Shown: positions 1 to 9,362 of the stretch, one piece after another
Layout: each line of letters begins with the position of its first letter
Numbering within the stretch: position 1 is the first letter of the stretch
From: Streptomyces sp. ISL-87
GTDB taxonomy: Bacteria > Actinomycetota > Actinomycetes > Streptomycetales > Streptomycetaceae
Length of the DNA stretch: 64,000 nucleotides
Direction of reading: 5' to 3'
NCBI RefSeq assembly: GCF_018614095.1
Contig: NZ_JAGGOY010000001.1
Span: forward strand, 1-64,000
Program-made: the position numbers and the translations under genes
Notes under the pieces: generated by a model
The model's input: only the letters and a program-made list of their open reading frames with translations
Told to the model about the DNA's origin: nothing
Databases searched by the model: none

Positions 1-192
1 CCCTACAGCCGCCGCAAAGCCATCGTCGAACCCGTCTTCGGACAGATCATGACCTGCCAGAACGGCCGCCAACTCCTCCTGCGCGGCGAAGACGGCGCCC
101 GCGGCGAATGGCGGCTGCTGGCCGCCTGCCACAACTTCCGCAAGATCTTCCGACACGCCAGGACCACCGGACTCACAGCAGCGACCGGCTGA
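1..192 (+). pseudogene. IS1182-like transposase, C-terminal fragment (cut by window edge)
   Basis: The open frame enters from the left edge and ends at a TGA at 190-192, giving 63 residues. It contains the block VEPVFGQI near the start, then a GEW...ACHNFRKIFR stretch. This is the end of the DDE catalytic domain of IS1182/IS4-type transposases (the E of VEPVFGQ is the likely catalytic glutamate). Whether the element is complete cannot be judged because its 5' part lies outside the window. No obvious terminal inverted repeat is visible just downstream. Classed as a fragment only because it is partial here. Confidence 0.7.
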
Positions 193-220
193 ACGGCACG
201 GTCGTGGGCCCCTCACCCAT

Positions 221-264
221 CCCGGGGACCAGGAGACCCCAGCCCGGGGACCAGGAGACCCCAG
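221..264. repeat. 22-bp direct repeat, two copies
   Basis: Two adjacent copies of CCCGGGGACCAGGAGACCCCAG (20 bases of it are CCGGGGACCAGGAGACCCCA), beginning at 221 and 243. Each unit is itself partly palindromic (GGGGACC...). It lies between the transposase tail and the hydrolase gene, in a stretch with no convincing gene. Confidence 0.75.
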
Positions 265-366
265 CCTCGGGCCAGCCGACACCGGCCGGGCAACCGTGAC
301 CGATTCCGCCGACCCCGACCGCCCGGCCACTCGCCCGTTACTGACCCACGCTCCTAGCCGCCGCCG

Positions 367-933
367 CTACAGCACCTCACGTATAAGACGCACCGCGTCG
401 GGCAGCTCCAGCTGGCTCCCACCCGTACTCGGGAAGTGCCCGCCCGACGCGGTCACCCGCGCCGCCGCCCCCAGCTCCGTCACAAACCGCATGATGTGCT
501 CCGGGGTCCTCCCCCCGGTCACCGGGTCATCGGCCGCATGCAGCACCCGGAACTCCCGCGCCGCACCACGGATCCTCGCCCAGTCGAAGCCCGGCGAGAA
601 GAACGGCGCCAACGCCTCATACCCCACATCGGCATTCATCGACGCCACGAACACCACCCCCGCGAAGGCCCCCTCGGCCACGGTGTCGTGCTCCTCCAGA
701 AGCCGCAGCACATTCATCCCGCCCAGACTGTGACCCACCAGCACGGTCTCGCCGGCCCGCGCTCCCTCCGTCTCGGCCCGCAGCTCCTTCAGCCATGCGC
801 CCGCGTCCGGCGCGAACGGCTCCGGGAAGTCCGGCACCCGCACCTCATGCCCCTCGGCGGCAAGCTCCTCGGCCACGGAGGGGTACCAGTGCTCCCCACC
901 GCTCATGCCGTACCCGTGCGCGAGGACGCCCAC
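367..933 (-). CDS. RBBP9/YdeN-type serine hydrolase (alpha/beta fold)
   Basis: 188 residues. Visible features: an N-terminal HGYG oxyanion-type motif followed by GEHWYP, a nucleophile elbow GHSLGG near residue 75, an Asp in HAADDP and a terminal His in SGGHFPST, so the Ser-Asp-His triad looks intact. The family cleaves small esters or peptides; the substrate is unknown. The GTG at 933 is chosen because GAGGA lies 7 nt upstream; GTG 936 is an alternative. Longer readings of the same frame run antisense to the neighbouring TetR gene and are not supported. Its 5' end overlaps the 5' end of the divergent TetR gene by about 18 bp, leaving no intergenic promoter region. Confidence 0.7.
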   Translation of the reverse strand: MGVLAHGYGMSGGEHWYPSVAEELAAEGHEVRVPDFPEPFAPDAGAWLKELRAETEGARAGETVLVGHSLGGMNVLRLLEEHDTVAEGAFAGVVFVASMNADVGYEALAPFFSPGFDWARIRGAAREFRVLHAADDPVTGGRTPEHIMRFVTELGAAARVTASGGHFPSTGGSQLELPDAVRLIREVL

Positions 934-1473
934 CACTCCGTCCTCGAAGCAACCGCCGCCCTCCTCGTGGAACACGGCTACGGCGCCCTCACCATCGAAG
1001 GGGTCGCCAAACGCGCCAACGTCGCCAAGAGCACCGTCTACCGCTGGTGGAAATCCAAACCCGCCCTCGTCATGGACGCCTACGCCCACGAAACGGCCAC
1101 CCGCGTCCCCCAGCCCGACACCGGCACCCTCCCCGGCGACCTCACCGCCTTCGTCACGGACCTCTACCGCATCGGCGGCGACCCCGTCCGCACCAAAGCC
1201 CTCACCGGCCTCATGGCCGAAGCCCAGCTCGACCCCGCCTTCGCCGAACCCTTCCGCGCCTGGGTACACACCCGCCGCGAACTCGTCACGACCCTCCTCA
1301 CCCGCGCCATCACCCGCGAGGAGATCCCGGCCGACACCGACCTCGACCACGCCACAGACCTGGTCTTCGGCCCCTTCTGGTACCGCCTCCTGATCGCCCA
1401 CGCCCCCCTCGACCCGGCCGACGCCGAAGCCCACGTCACCACCATCCTGGGCGGCCTCACGCGCCACGCATGA
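916..1473 (+). CDS. TetR-family transcriptional regulator (possibly 5'-truncated)
   Basis: About 185 residues from a GTG at 916. The N-terminal helix-turn-helix is clear: SVLEATAALLVEHGYGAL, then TIEGVAKRANVAKSTVYRWW and KSKPALV, the classic TetR DNA-binding layout. The rest is a helical ligand-binding domain ending GGLTRHA. Most family members carry 8-15 extra basic residues before the first helix. Here none are available without reading far into the divergent hydrolase gene, and no Shine-Dalgarno precedes the GTG. Either the transcript is leaderless or a rearrangement removed the original start. It converges on the EF-hand gene. Ligand unknown. Confidence 0.65.
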   Translation: MREDAHHSVLEATAALLVEHGYGALTIEGVAKRANVAKSTVYRWWKSKPALVMDAYAHETATRVPQPDTGTLPGDLTAFVTDLYRIGGDPVRTKALTGLMAEAQLDPAFAEPFRAWVHTRRELVTTLLTRAITREEIPADTDLDHATDLVFGPFWYRLLIAHAPLDPADAEAHVTTILGGLTRHA

Positions 1474-1477
1474 CGGA

Positions 1478-1729
1478 CTACCAGCCGAACCGCCGGTCGA
1501 CGACAGCCGCGAACTCCTCGAACGTCAGAACCTCGTCGCCGTTCGCGTCCGCCGCATCGAACAACGCCGACGACGCGTCTACGTCCCCCACGGCCCAGAA
1601 CGGCAGAACCCCCTGGGCAGCGAGCGTCGGCCCCTTCGACCGCAGAGCCGTGATCACCTCGACGCGGGTCAGCTGACCGTCCTCGTTCAGATCCAGCGCG
1701 TCGAACAGCTTCCGGGCCTTCTCACTCAT
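1478..1729 (-). CDS. EF-hand calcium-binding protein
   Basis: 83 residues. Two canonical EF-hand loops are visible: DLNEDGQLTRVE near residue 14 and DANGDEVLTFEE near residue 61, both with acidic residues at loop positions 1, 3, 5 and 12. This is a small calmodulin-like protein of the type scattered through Streptomyces genomes, presumably a calcium buffer or sensor. ATG 1729 is preferred because AGGGGA lies 7 nt upstream; an in-frame GTG sits three bases earlier. No signal peptide or membrane segment, so cytosolic. The gene is convergent with the TetR gene, with a 4-bp gap. Confidence 0.82.
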   Translation of the reverse strand: MSEKARKLFDALDLNEDGQLTRVEVITALRSKGPTLAAQGVLPFWAVGDVDASSALFDAADANGDEVLTFEEFAAVVDRRFGW

Positions 1730-1809
1730 CACACAGTCCCCTTCATCGCGTGCCTCGACCTCAACTCGACTCTAGGGCCTACGGTCGCAGCAGGACGATC
1801 AAGGCCCGG

Positions 1810-2586
1810 TCAGTGCTTCGGCCCGATATGGGCGTCCATGAGCGCCACGGAGCCCTTCCGGGCGACGGAGACGTTGAACGGATCGCTGCCCCTGGCCAGG
1901 ATCGTCCACTGGATGCCGACCTTGGTGAGCGTGTCCGTACACAGCTTCCGGATGTCGTCCGACTTGTTGGTGAAGAAGTACCGGGGGTACTCGTACCGCT
2001 TCCCGTTCCGCACGGTCCAGTTGGTGATCCGACACCCGTCGGAGTGGATCAGCCCCCGGAGGAACTCCCAGGGGTACACGTCGACGATCACCTGCTGCCA
2101 GCCTTCGAGGGTGATGGGCCGCTCGTGCTTCCTGCCCGGCCCATGCTGCGGGAACAAGCATTCAAGGTGCTTCGAGTACACCTTGACGTTGTGGCAGCCA
2201 ACCTTGCGCACCCGACATACCTGGTTGAACGGGAACACGCGCTGCATCGCTTGTTCGGCGGAGTCCATAAGACCGGGCCATTTGTCATCGCAGGTGATCA
2301 TGAGGTTCGGGACGCGGTGGCGCGAGTACTGACTTATGTGGCCGTCGCCCAGATACAAGCCGAGCAGATAGGCGTAAGCCTGCGTGTCCAAGGTGCTGCC
2401 GTCGCAGCGTGGGCAATCCGGATTGTGGGCTCCGGGGCATTCTCCGCGTTTCGCGCGGTCCACGTGCTTCCAGTAGCCGATCGTGCCGAGTGGCACGTTC
2501 AGGCGCCGGGCCACGTCCGCGTTCCGCGTACCGTCGCGCAGTAGGGAGAGGGCCGCCTGGCGCACTTCGAGGCTGTGAAACTCCAT
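1810..2586 (-). CDS. HTH-LAGLIDADG homing-endonuclease-like protein
   Basis: 258 residues. Residues 5-40 (ALSLLRDGTRNADVARRLNV, then TIGYWK) look like a helix-turn-helix of the transposase/resolvase kind. A cysteine cluster (CPGAHNPDCPRC) follows near residue 50 and could bind zinc. Two LAGLIDADG-like helices follow: YLLGLYLGDGHI near residue 72 and FLRGLIHSDGCRI near residue 170, each with the acidic residue that coordinates metal in homing endonucleases. The protein could therefore nick or bind DNA, or be a domesticated regulator. It lies immediately downstream of tRNA-Leu(CAA) on the same strand, separated by the tRNA terminator. No clear Shine-Dalgarno is present. Similar proteins are, as I recall, widespread in actinobacteria but uncharacterised. 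Confidence 0.7.
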   Translation of the reverse strand: MEFHSLEVRQAALSLLRDGTRNADVARRLNVPLGTIGYWKHVDRAKRGECPGAHNPDCPRCDGSTLDTQAYAYLLGLYLGDGHISQYSRHRVPNLMITCDDKWPGLMDSAEQAMQRVFPFNQVCRVRKVGCHNVKVYSKHLECLFPQHGPGRKHERPITLEGWQQVIVDVYPWEFLRGLIHSDGCRITNWTVRNGKRYEYPRYFFTNKSDDIRKLCTDTLTKVGIQWTILARGSDPFNVSVARKGSVALMDAHIGPKH

Positions 2587-2623
2587 GTCGCTACTGTGTG
2601 TGATGCGTGATGGCCTTGCGTAG

Positions 2624-2664
2624 CAAAAAGCGAACGTTCACGCGAAGGTGAACGTCCGCTTTTC
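2624..2664 (-). terminator. Rho-independent terminator of tRNA-Leu
   Basis: A long inverted repeat: AAAAGCGAACGTTCAC, a 5-base loop, then GTGAACGTCCGCTTTT with one mismatch. On the minus strand the stem is followed by a run of T, just after the 3' end of the tRNA. Confidence 0.8.
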
Positions 2665-2670
2665 GGACAG

Positions 2671-2753
2671 TGCCGGGTGCGGGACTCGAACCCGCAAGCC
2701 CTCACGGGCAGATGTGTTTGAGACATCCGTGTATGCCATTCCACCAACCCGGC
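2671..2753 (-). tRNA. tRNA-Leu (CAA anticodon)
   Basis: On the minus strand the acceptor stem GCCGGGT pairs with ACCCGGC. The anticodon arm is GATGT-CTCAAAC-ACATC, giving anticodon CAA. A long variable arm (class II tRNA) and a T arm GCGGG-TTCGAGT-CCCGC follow. Discriminator A at 2671; CCA is not encoded. At 83 nt it fits tRNA-Leu and reads UUG codons, which are rare in this GC-rich genome. Confidence 0.95.
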
Positions 2754-2846
2754 TGGGTCGCATGTCGGAGTGTACCGGGTGACCATGCGGCAGCGCTGCT
2801 AGGTAGGCTCATCCAAGCAGCACAGCCCCGCAACGAGGAGCCACCC

Positions 2847-3500
2847 GTGACCGCCGAGCACGAGTCGACGCCCACGCCCGACGCCGACCAGTCGCACGTT
2901 CCGCCGCTGACGACCCGCGTCGTCATCGCCGAGGACGAGGCGCTCATCCGCCTGGACCTGAAAGAGATGCTGGAGGAGGAGGGGTACTCCGTCGTCGGTG
3001 AGGCCGGGGACGGCCAGACGGCCGTCGAGCTGGCCCGCGAGCACCGCCCGGACCTCGTCATCCTCGATGTGAAGATGCCCGTCCTGGACGGGATCTCCGC
3101 CGCCGAGAAGATCGCGGAGGAGTCCATCGCCCCCGTGCTGATGCTGACCGCTTTCTCGCAGCGCGACCTCGTCGAGCGCGCCCGCGACGCCGGTGCCATG
3201 GCGTACCTGGTGAAGCCGTTCAGCAAGAGCGATGTCGTGCCGGCCATCGAGATGGCGGTGTCCCGCTTCGCCGAGCTGAAGGCGCTGGAGAAGGAGGTCG
3301 CCGACCTTTCCCTCCGGCTGGAGACCCGCAAGCTCGTCGACCGGGCCAAGAGCATTCTGCAGACGCAGTACGGGCTGAGTGAGCCGGCCGCGTTCCGGTG
3401 GATCCAGAAGACCTCCATGGACCGCCGTATGTCCATGCAGCAGGTCGCCGAGGCGGTCATCGAGGACGCCGAGGAGAAGAAGCAGAACGCCGCCCAGTAG
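2847..3500 (+). CDS. pdtaR: ANTAR-domain response regulator (PdtaR-like)
   Basis: 217 residues from GTG 2847, with GAGGAG 6 nt upstream. Residues 23-145 form a receiver domain: acidic pair ED near 29-31, phospho-acceptor Asp about residue 74 in VILDVKMP, and the Thr and Lys of LMLTAFSQ and YLVKPF. The C-terminal ANTAR RNA-binding domain follows a coiled region (LETRKLVDRAKSILQ, then AAFRWIQKTSMDRRMSM). The overall layout matches mycobacterial PdtaR (Rv1626), which acts with the kinase PdtaS by binding stem-loops in target mRNAs. No cognate kinase gene lies nearby. The gene is monocistronic, ending in a strong terminator shared with livF. Confidence 0.88.
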   Translation: MTAEHESTPTPDADQSHVPPLTTRVVIAEDEALIRLDLKEMLEEEGYSVVGEAGDGQTAVELAREHRPDLVILDVKMPVLDGISAAEKIAEESIAPVLMLTAFSQRDLVERARDAGAMAYLVKPFSKSDVVPAIEMAVSRFAELKALEKEVADLSLRLETRKLVDRAKSILQTQYGLSEPAAFRWIQKTSMDRRMSMQQVAEAVIEDAEEKKQNAAQ

Positions 3501-3512
3501 GCGCGGACATGC

Positions 3513-3559
3513 GTGAGGCCCGCCTCCCCCCGAGGGGAGGCGGGCCTCACACGATTTTT
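3513..3559. terminator. Terminator between pdtaR and livF
   Basis: A perfect stem GTGAGGCCCGCCTCCCC / GGGGAGGCGGGCCTCAC at 3513-3550 is followed by ATTTTT on the plus strand. It sits between two convergent genes, so it ends pdtaR and probably also the liv operon. Confidence 0.9.
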
Positions 3560-3560
3560 G

Positions 3561-4273
3561 TCAGTCCTCGCCGAGGTAGGCCTTGCGGACGTCCTCGTTG
3601 TGGAGGAGTTCCTGGCCGCTGCCGGAGAGCACGATCTTGCCGATCTCCATCACGTGGGCCTGGTCGGCCAGCGAGAGCGCGGCCTGGGCGTTCTGCTCGA
3701 CGAGCAGGATGGTGGTGCCCGTGGCCTTGAGCTCGGCGATGGTCGCCATGATCTTCTGCATCATGAGCGGGGAGAGGCCCATGGAGGGCTCGTCCAGCAT
3801 GAGCAGCTTGGGCTGGGACATGAGCGCGCGGCCCATGGCGAGCATCTGCTGTTCGCCGCCTGAGAGGGTGCCGGCGGCCTGCTTGCGACGTTCGCCCAGG
3901 ATGGGGAAGAGGTCGTAGGCGCGCTGGATGTCCTTCTCGATGCCCTCTTTGTCGGAGCGCAGGAAGGCGCCGAGCTGGAGGTTTTCGGCGATCGTCAGCC
4001 GGGGGAAGATGTGGCGTCCCTCGGGGGAGTGGGCGAGGCCCAGGGAGACGATCTTGTGGGCGGGTACCTGGGCGAGGGGCTTGCCGTCGAAGGTGATGGT
4101 GCCCCCGGCGGGCTTGAGGAGCCCGGAGAGGGTGCGCAGGGTGGTCGTCTTGCCGGCGCCGTTGGTGCCGACGAGGGTGACGATCTGGCCTTCTTCGACG
4201 CTGAAGGAGATTCCCTTGACGGCTTCGATCTTGCCGTAGGCGACCTTGAGGTCGTTGACCTCGAGCAGTGCGG

Positions 4274-4277
<4 letters not shown>
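3561..4277 (-). CDS. livF: LivF, branched-chain amino-acid ABC transporter ATPase
   Basis: 238 residues. ABC ATPase motifs in order: Walker A GTNGAGKTT near residue 37, Q-loop, the LivF-type SPEGRHIFPRLT block near 90, signature LSGGEQQM near 142, Walker B LLMLDEPSMGL near 160, and the H-loop region. The short, compact form and YLGED ending are typical of LivF. It powers high-affinity uptake of leucine, isoleucine and valine with LivG as a cytoplasmic ATPase pair. The GTG start shares GTGA with the livG stop (4274-4277), so the two are translationally coupled. Confidence 0.93.
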
Positions 4278-5352
<1,075 letters not shown>

Positions 5353-5356
<4 letters not shown>

Positions 5357-7083
5357 GCACCAGCCTTGGCGGTGGCCAGGTCCGTGGGGGCCTGGTCAGC
5401 GGTGTCGTCGTGGTACTCCAGCTGCGCGCGCTTGTTGGCGATGAGGCCTTCGGGGCGGAAGCGCATGAGGAGGATGAGGGCGATGCCGAAGCCGAGGAGC
5501 TGGTAGTCCTGGAGGAATGACAGCTTGGCGGGGATGAGGAAGAGGAGTGCGGCGCCGAGCAGGGGTCCGCGGATGGTTCCCATGCCGCCGAGGATGACGG
5601 CGGCGAGGAGGAATGCGGAGTTCGGGGGCACGGGGCCGGCGAACTGGTACATCTCGGGGACCACGGTGTGCTGGACGTGTGCTTGGACGGTGCCGGCGAG
5701 GCCGGCGAGGGTGGCGCCGAGGGCGAAGGCGATGAGCTTGACGCGGAAGCCGTTGATGCCCATGGCGGTGGCGGCGGTCTCGTCTTCGCGGATGGCGACC
5801 CAGGCGCGTCCGATGCGGCTGCTGCCTGCGCGGCTGAAGACGATGACGACGAGGGCCATCGCGAGCAGCATGAGCAGGTAGTAGTTGGCGTAGGCGCCGA
5901 GTTCGATGCCTGCGACGGTGTGGGCCTGGCCGAAGTTCCAGCCGAAGAGTTCGAGGTCGGGGATGTTGGTGACGCCGTTGGGCCCGTTGGTGATCTTGGG
6001 TCCTGAGGTGCCGTCGAGGTTGCCCATGGCGATGCGGAAGATTTCTCCGAAGCCGAGGGTGACGATGGCGAGGTAGTCGCCGCGCAGGCGCAGGGTGGGT
6101 GCGCCGATGACGACGCCGAAGATCAGTGAGGCGAGGGCGCCGGCGAGGACTGCGGCCCAGAAGGGGAAGTGCACGTGGAAGGCGGAGGATGCGCTTCCGG
6201 AGACGAGGGCCGCGGTGTAGGCGCCGACGCCGAGGAAGGCGACGTAGCCGAGGTCGAGGAGGCCGGCGAGGCCGACGACGACGTTGAGGCCGAGTGCGAC
6301 GGTCGCGAAGATGAGGATGTTGACCGCGATCAGGGTGTAGGTGTCGCCGCCCTGCTGGGTGAGCGGGAAGGCGAGTGCTGCGACGAACCCGGCGATGACG
6401 GTGATCTGCCGGTTGTTCGCGGTGATCGCGGAGAGGCGCTCGGAGAGGCCGGACTTCATGATCGCGGTGGTGGCGAACGCGACGAGGATCAGGTACGCGG
6501 TGAAGAGCTGCGGTTCCTTGTCGTCGGTGTCGATGCCGAAGGTGATCACGTAGAGGCCGACGGCGAAGACGGCGGTGATGATCAGGATTTCGGCCCAGGA
6601 GGGCAGCTTCTTCGCGGGTGCGGCCTTGCGGGTGTCGTCGGGGAGCTTGTACGCGGCGAGGGCCGGGATGGCTGCTCCGACGACGGCGATGGCTGCGCCG
6701 GGTTCGAGGTGGACGACTCCGCCGAGGACCCAGGCGATGGAGCCCGCGGTGTAGAGGGTGGTGGCGAAGGTGCCGAGGGCGAGGAGCCACAGCGCCTTGC
6801 GTGCGCCGGCGGGGGTGAGCCAGCCGAGGCCCTTGATGCCGAGGGCGGAGAGCGCGTACAGGGCGGTGAGGACGGCGCCGACCAGCGTGAGGAGCTGGAG
6901 GGGGGCGGGGTTGCCGTAGATGGTGAGGTCGCCGGGGAACGCTGTGGTGTAGGTCCAGGCGAAGAAGGTGCTGATGACGGCGATGAGGCTGCCGCCGATG
7001 ATCGTGTAGAGCAGGGCGGTGCGGGAGGGCCCGGCGGTGTTGGTGGCCGCGAGGGTTTCCACGGTGGTGGCTTCGTTGGTCAT
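5353..7083 (-). CDS. livM: LivM, branched-chain amino-acid ABC transporter permease (long form)
   Basis: 576 residues. The C-terminal 330 or so residues are a standard LivM permease (ALGLNVVVGLAGLLDLGYVAFLGVGAY, then GAPTLRLRGDYLAIVTLGFGEI). The N-terminal 200 residues are an added membrane region with several hydrophobic helices and a polar linker rich in Lys/Asp. Long LivM forms like this occur in other actinobacteria. The protein forms the translocation pore with LivH. The start ATG 7083 lies 5 bp after the livH stop, consistent with one transcript. The C-terminal end overlaps the livG start by 4 bp. Confidence 0.92.
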
Positions 7084-7088
7084 GGTTC

Positions 7089-8021
7089 TCACGCCCGATC
7101 CGCGACGCGTTCGCCGAGTAGGCCTTGTGGTCGTACGAGTAGGACGACGATGAGGAGTACGAAGGCCCAGACGTTGGACCAGGCTCCGCCGCCGAGCTGC
7201 TGCATGCCGGGGATGTGCTCGATGTAGGCGATCGAGAGGGCTTCGGCGAGGCCGAGGACGATGCCGCCGACCATGGCGCCGTAGATGTTGCCGATGCCGC
7301 CGAGGACGGCTGCGGTGAAGGCCTTGAGGCCGAGGATGAAGCCCATTTCGAAGCCGATCTGGCCTCGGTCGAGTCCGTAGCAGACGGCGGCGACGGCGGC
7401 GAACGCGGCACCGATGGCGAAGGCCAGGGTGATGATGCGGTCGGTGTTGATGCCCATCAGCTTGGCGGTGTCGGGGTCCTGCGCGGTGGCCTGCATGGCG
7501 CGGCCGCTGCGGCTCTTGGAGACGAAGAGGCCGAGGGCGAGCATGCACATGGGGGCGACGACGAGGACGAAGGCGTCGGCGCGCTGGATCTGCAGGTTCT
7601 CGGTGATCTTGAACGCTTCGCCGGTGAACTCGGGGAAGCTGCGCTTGTCCTTGGCGTTGGGGTACCAGGCCCAGATGATCTGCTGGAGCGCGATCGAGAG
7701 GCCGATTGCGGTGATCAGCGGCGCGAGGCGGGGGGCGCTGCGCAGTGGGCGGTACGCAAAGCGTTCTGCGGCGGTTGCGACGGCTACGGAGGCGATTGCG
7801 CCACCGACAATCATGAGCGGGATCGCCACCAGGAGGGACGTTCCGCTGGGGAGCGCCATGTAGGTGGTGAGGGCGCCGAAGCCCCCGATCATGAATATCT
7901 CGCCGTGGGCGAAGTTGATGAGCTGGACGATGCCGTAGACCATGGTGTACCCGATGGCGACGAGGCCATAAAGGGCACCGAGGGCAAGGCCGTTGGCCAG
8001 CTGTTGCGGCAGTTCGTGCAC
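7089..8021 (-). CDS. livH: LivH, branched-chain amino-acid ABC transporter permease
   Basis: 310 residues, about the family length. Typical LivH signature at the N-terminus: LANGLALGALYGLVAIGYTMVYGI and LINFAHGEIFMIGGF, then about eight hydrophobic segments and the EAA-like cytoplasmic loop near RAMQATAQDPDTAKLMGIN. It pairs with LivM in the membrane. GTG 8021 is preceded by GGAGG at a spacing of 8. It follows livK after a gap of about 105 bp that contains a strong hairpin, a common layout that lets the binding protein be made in excess of the permeases. Confidence 0.93.
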   Translation of the reverse strand: MHELPQQLANGLALGALYGLVAIGYTMVYGIVQLINFAHGEIFMIGGFGALTTYMALPSGTSLLVAIPLMIVGGAIASVAVATAAERFAYRPLRSAPRLAPLITAIGLSIALQQIIWAWYPNAKDKRSFPEFTGEAFKITENLQIQRADAFVLVVAPMCMLALGLFVSKSRSGRAMQATAQDPDTAKLMGINTDRIITLAFAIGAAFAAVAAVCYGLDRGQIGFEMGFILGLKAFTAAVLGGIGNIYGAMVGGIVLGLAEALSIAYIEHIPGMQQLGGGAWSNVWAFVLLIVVLLVRPQGLLGERVADRA

Positions 8022-8055
8022 CGCAGGGCCTCCGATGAGCGTGTCGGATGTGACT

Positions 8056-8088
8056 CCGCGCGAGGGCGCTGTTTGCGCCCTCGCGCGG
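8056..8088. promoter_or_regulatory. Intercistronic hairpin between livK and livH
   Basis: A perfect 14-bp stem, CCGCGCGAGGGCGC / GCGCCCTCGCGCGG, with a 5-base loop. It lacks a T-run on the minus strand, so it is more likely an mRNA-stabilising or partial-attenuation element after livK than a full terminator. Confidence 0.7.
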
Positions 8089-8126
8089 GCTGGTTCATTT
8101 GGTGTGGATCAGGTGGAGCGGGGCGA

Positions 8127-9362
8127 CTACTGGTTGAAGGTGTCGCTCTTGACGTCGACCCACTTGCCGCCCTCGACCTTGTAGACCGTGAGCTGCTTGT
8201 TGGTGGTGTCGCCGTACTCGTCGAAGGCGACCTTGCCGGTCACACCTTCGAAGGAGACCTTGTTGAGGGCCTCGACGACCTTGGCGCGGGCGTCGGTGGG
8301 GAGCTTGCCACCGTTGGCGGCGACGACGGTCTTGACGGCCTGGATGACGGCCCAGCCGGCGTCGTAGGAGTAGCCGCCGTAGGCCGCGTACGGGTCCTTG
8401 TAGCCACCGGCCTTGTAGTCCTCGATGAACTTCTTGGCGGTGTCGAGCTTCTCGACGGGGTAGCCGATGGAGGTGGAGAGGTCGCCCTCGTTGGCCTCGC
8501 CGGAGGCGGTGATGAAGGCGGGGTCCTGGATGCCGTCGCCGCCCATGAGCGGGACGTTGGCGCCGGCCTTCTTGATCTGGTCGGCGAGGAGGCCGCCCTC
8601 GGGGTACTGGCCGCCGAAGTAGACGGAGTCGGCGCCGGTGGACTTGACCTTGTCGGCGGTGGAGGAGAAGTCGGTCTCCTTCACGGTGACGTGGTCGGTG
8701 CCGGCGATCTCGCCGCCGAGCTTCTTGAACTCGTCGGAGAAGATCGCGGCGAGGCCGGCGCCGTAGGTCTGCTTGTCGTCGACGACGAAGACCTTCTTCT
8801 TGCCGGCGTCCTTGAAGAGGTACTGGGCGGCGAACTTGCCCTGGACCACGTCGGTGGCGGCGGTGCGGAAGTAGGTCTTGAAGGGGCGCTTGAACTCGCC
8901 CTTGCCCCAGTTGTCGCCCTGGCTGAGCGAGGGGTTGGTGTTGGCGGGGGAGACCTGCGCCAGGTTGGCGGAGGCGAAGACGCCCTGCATGGACTGGGAG
9001 ACGCCGGAGTTCAGCGGGCCGACGACGCCGATGACGTCCTTGTTGCCGACGAGCTTGGTGGCGTTGGCCTGGCCGGAGGCGGGAACGGCCTGGTCGTCAA
9101 GGCCTTCGACCTTGAACTCGATGCCCGGGACCTCGTTGTTCTTGTTGGCCGTTTTGGCCGCGAGGTCGACGGAGTTCTTGATGCCCTGACCGAGCGCCGA
9201 GAGCGAGCCGGTGAGGGGGGCGTCCACGCCGATGACGACGACGGTCTTCGCGCCGTCGGACTTGTCCCCGGTCTTCGCCTCATCGCGCGATCCGCAGGCG
9301 GTGAGGGTCAGTGCTCCCGTGGTGATCACGGTGGTGAGGACGAGCAAAGAACGGTGTCGCAC
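8127..9362 (-). CDS. livK: LivK, branched-chain amino-acid-binding lipoprotein
   Basis: 411 residues. A lipoprotein signal peptide ends in LTAC (Cys about residue 23), followed by a type I periplasmic-binding fold: VIGVDAPLTGSLSALGQGI near 43, GVVGPLNSGVSQSM, and the FVVDDKQTYGAGLA hinge region. It is anchored outside the membrane and delivers leucine/isoleucine/valine to LivHMGF. The GTG start is preceded by AAGGAAG. First gene of the five-gene operon; its promoter must lie in the 542-bp gap upstream. Confidence 0.93.
   Translation of the reverse strand: MRHRSLLVLTTVITTGALTLTACGSRDEAKTGDKSDGAKTVVVIGVDAPLTGSLSALGQGIKNSVDLAAKTANKNNEVPGIEFKVEGLDDQAVPASGQANATKLVGNKDVIGVVGPLNSGVSQSMQGVFASANLAQVSPANTNPSLSQGDNWGKGEFKRPFKTYFRTAATDVVQGKFAAQYLFKDAGKKKVFVVDDKQTYGAGLAAIFSDEFKKLGGEIAGTDHVTVKETDFSSTADKVKSTGADSVYFGGQYPEGGLLADQIKKAGANVPLMGGDGIQDPAFITASGEANEGDLSTSIGYPVEKLDTAKKFIEDYKAGGYKDPYAAYGGYSYDAGWAVIQAVKTVVAANGGKLPTDARAKVVEALNKVSFEGVTGKVAFDEYGDTTNKQLTVYKVEGGKWVDVKSDTFNQ

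Noticed and set aside
2670..2846. Longer start for the ANTAR regulator (reading through the tRNA)
   Set aside because: The open frame passes through tRNA-Leu antisense; the GTG at 2847 has a strong GAGGAG and the family N-terminus.
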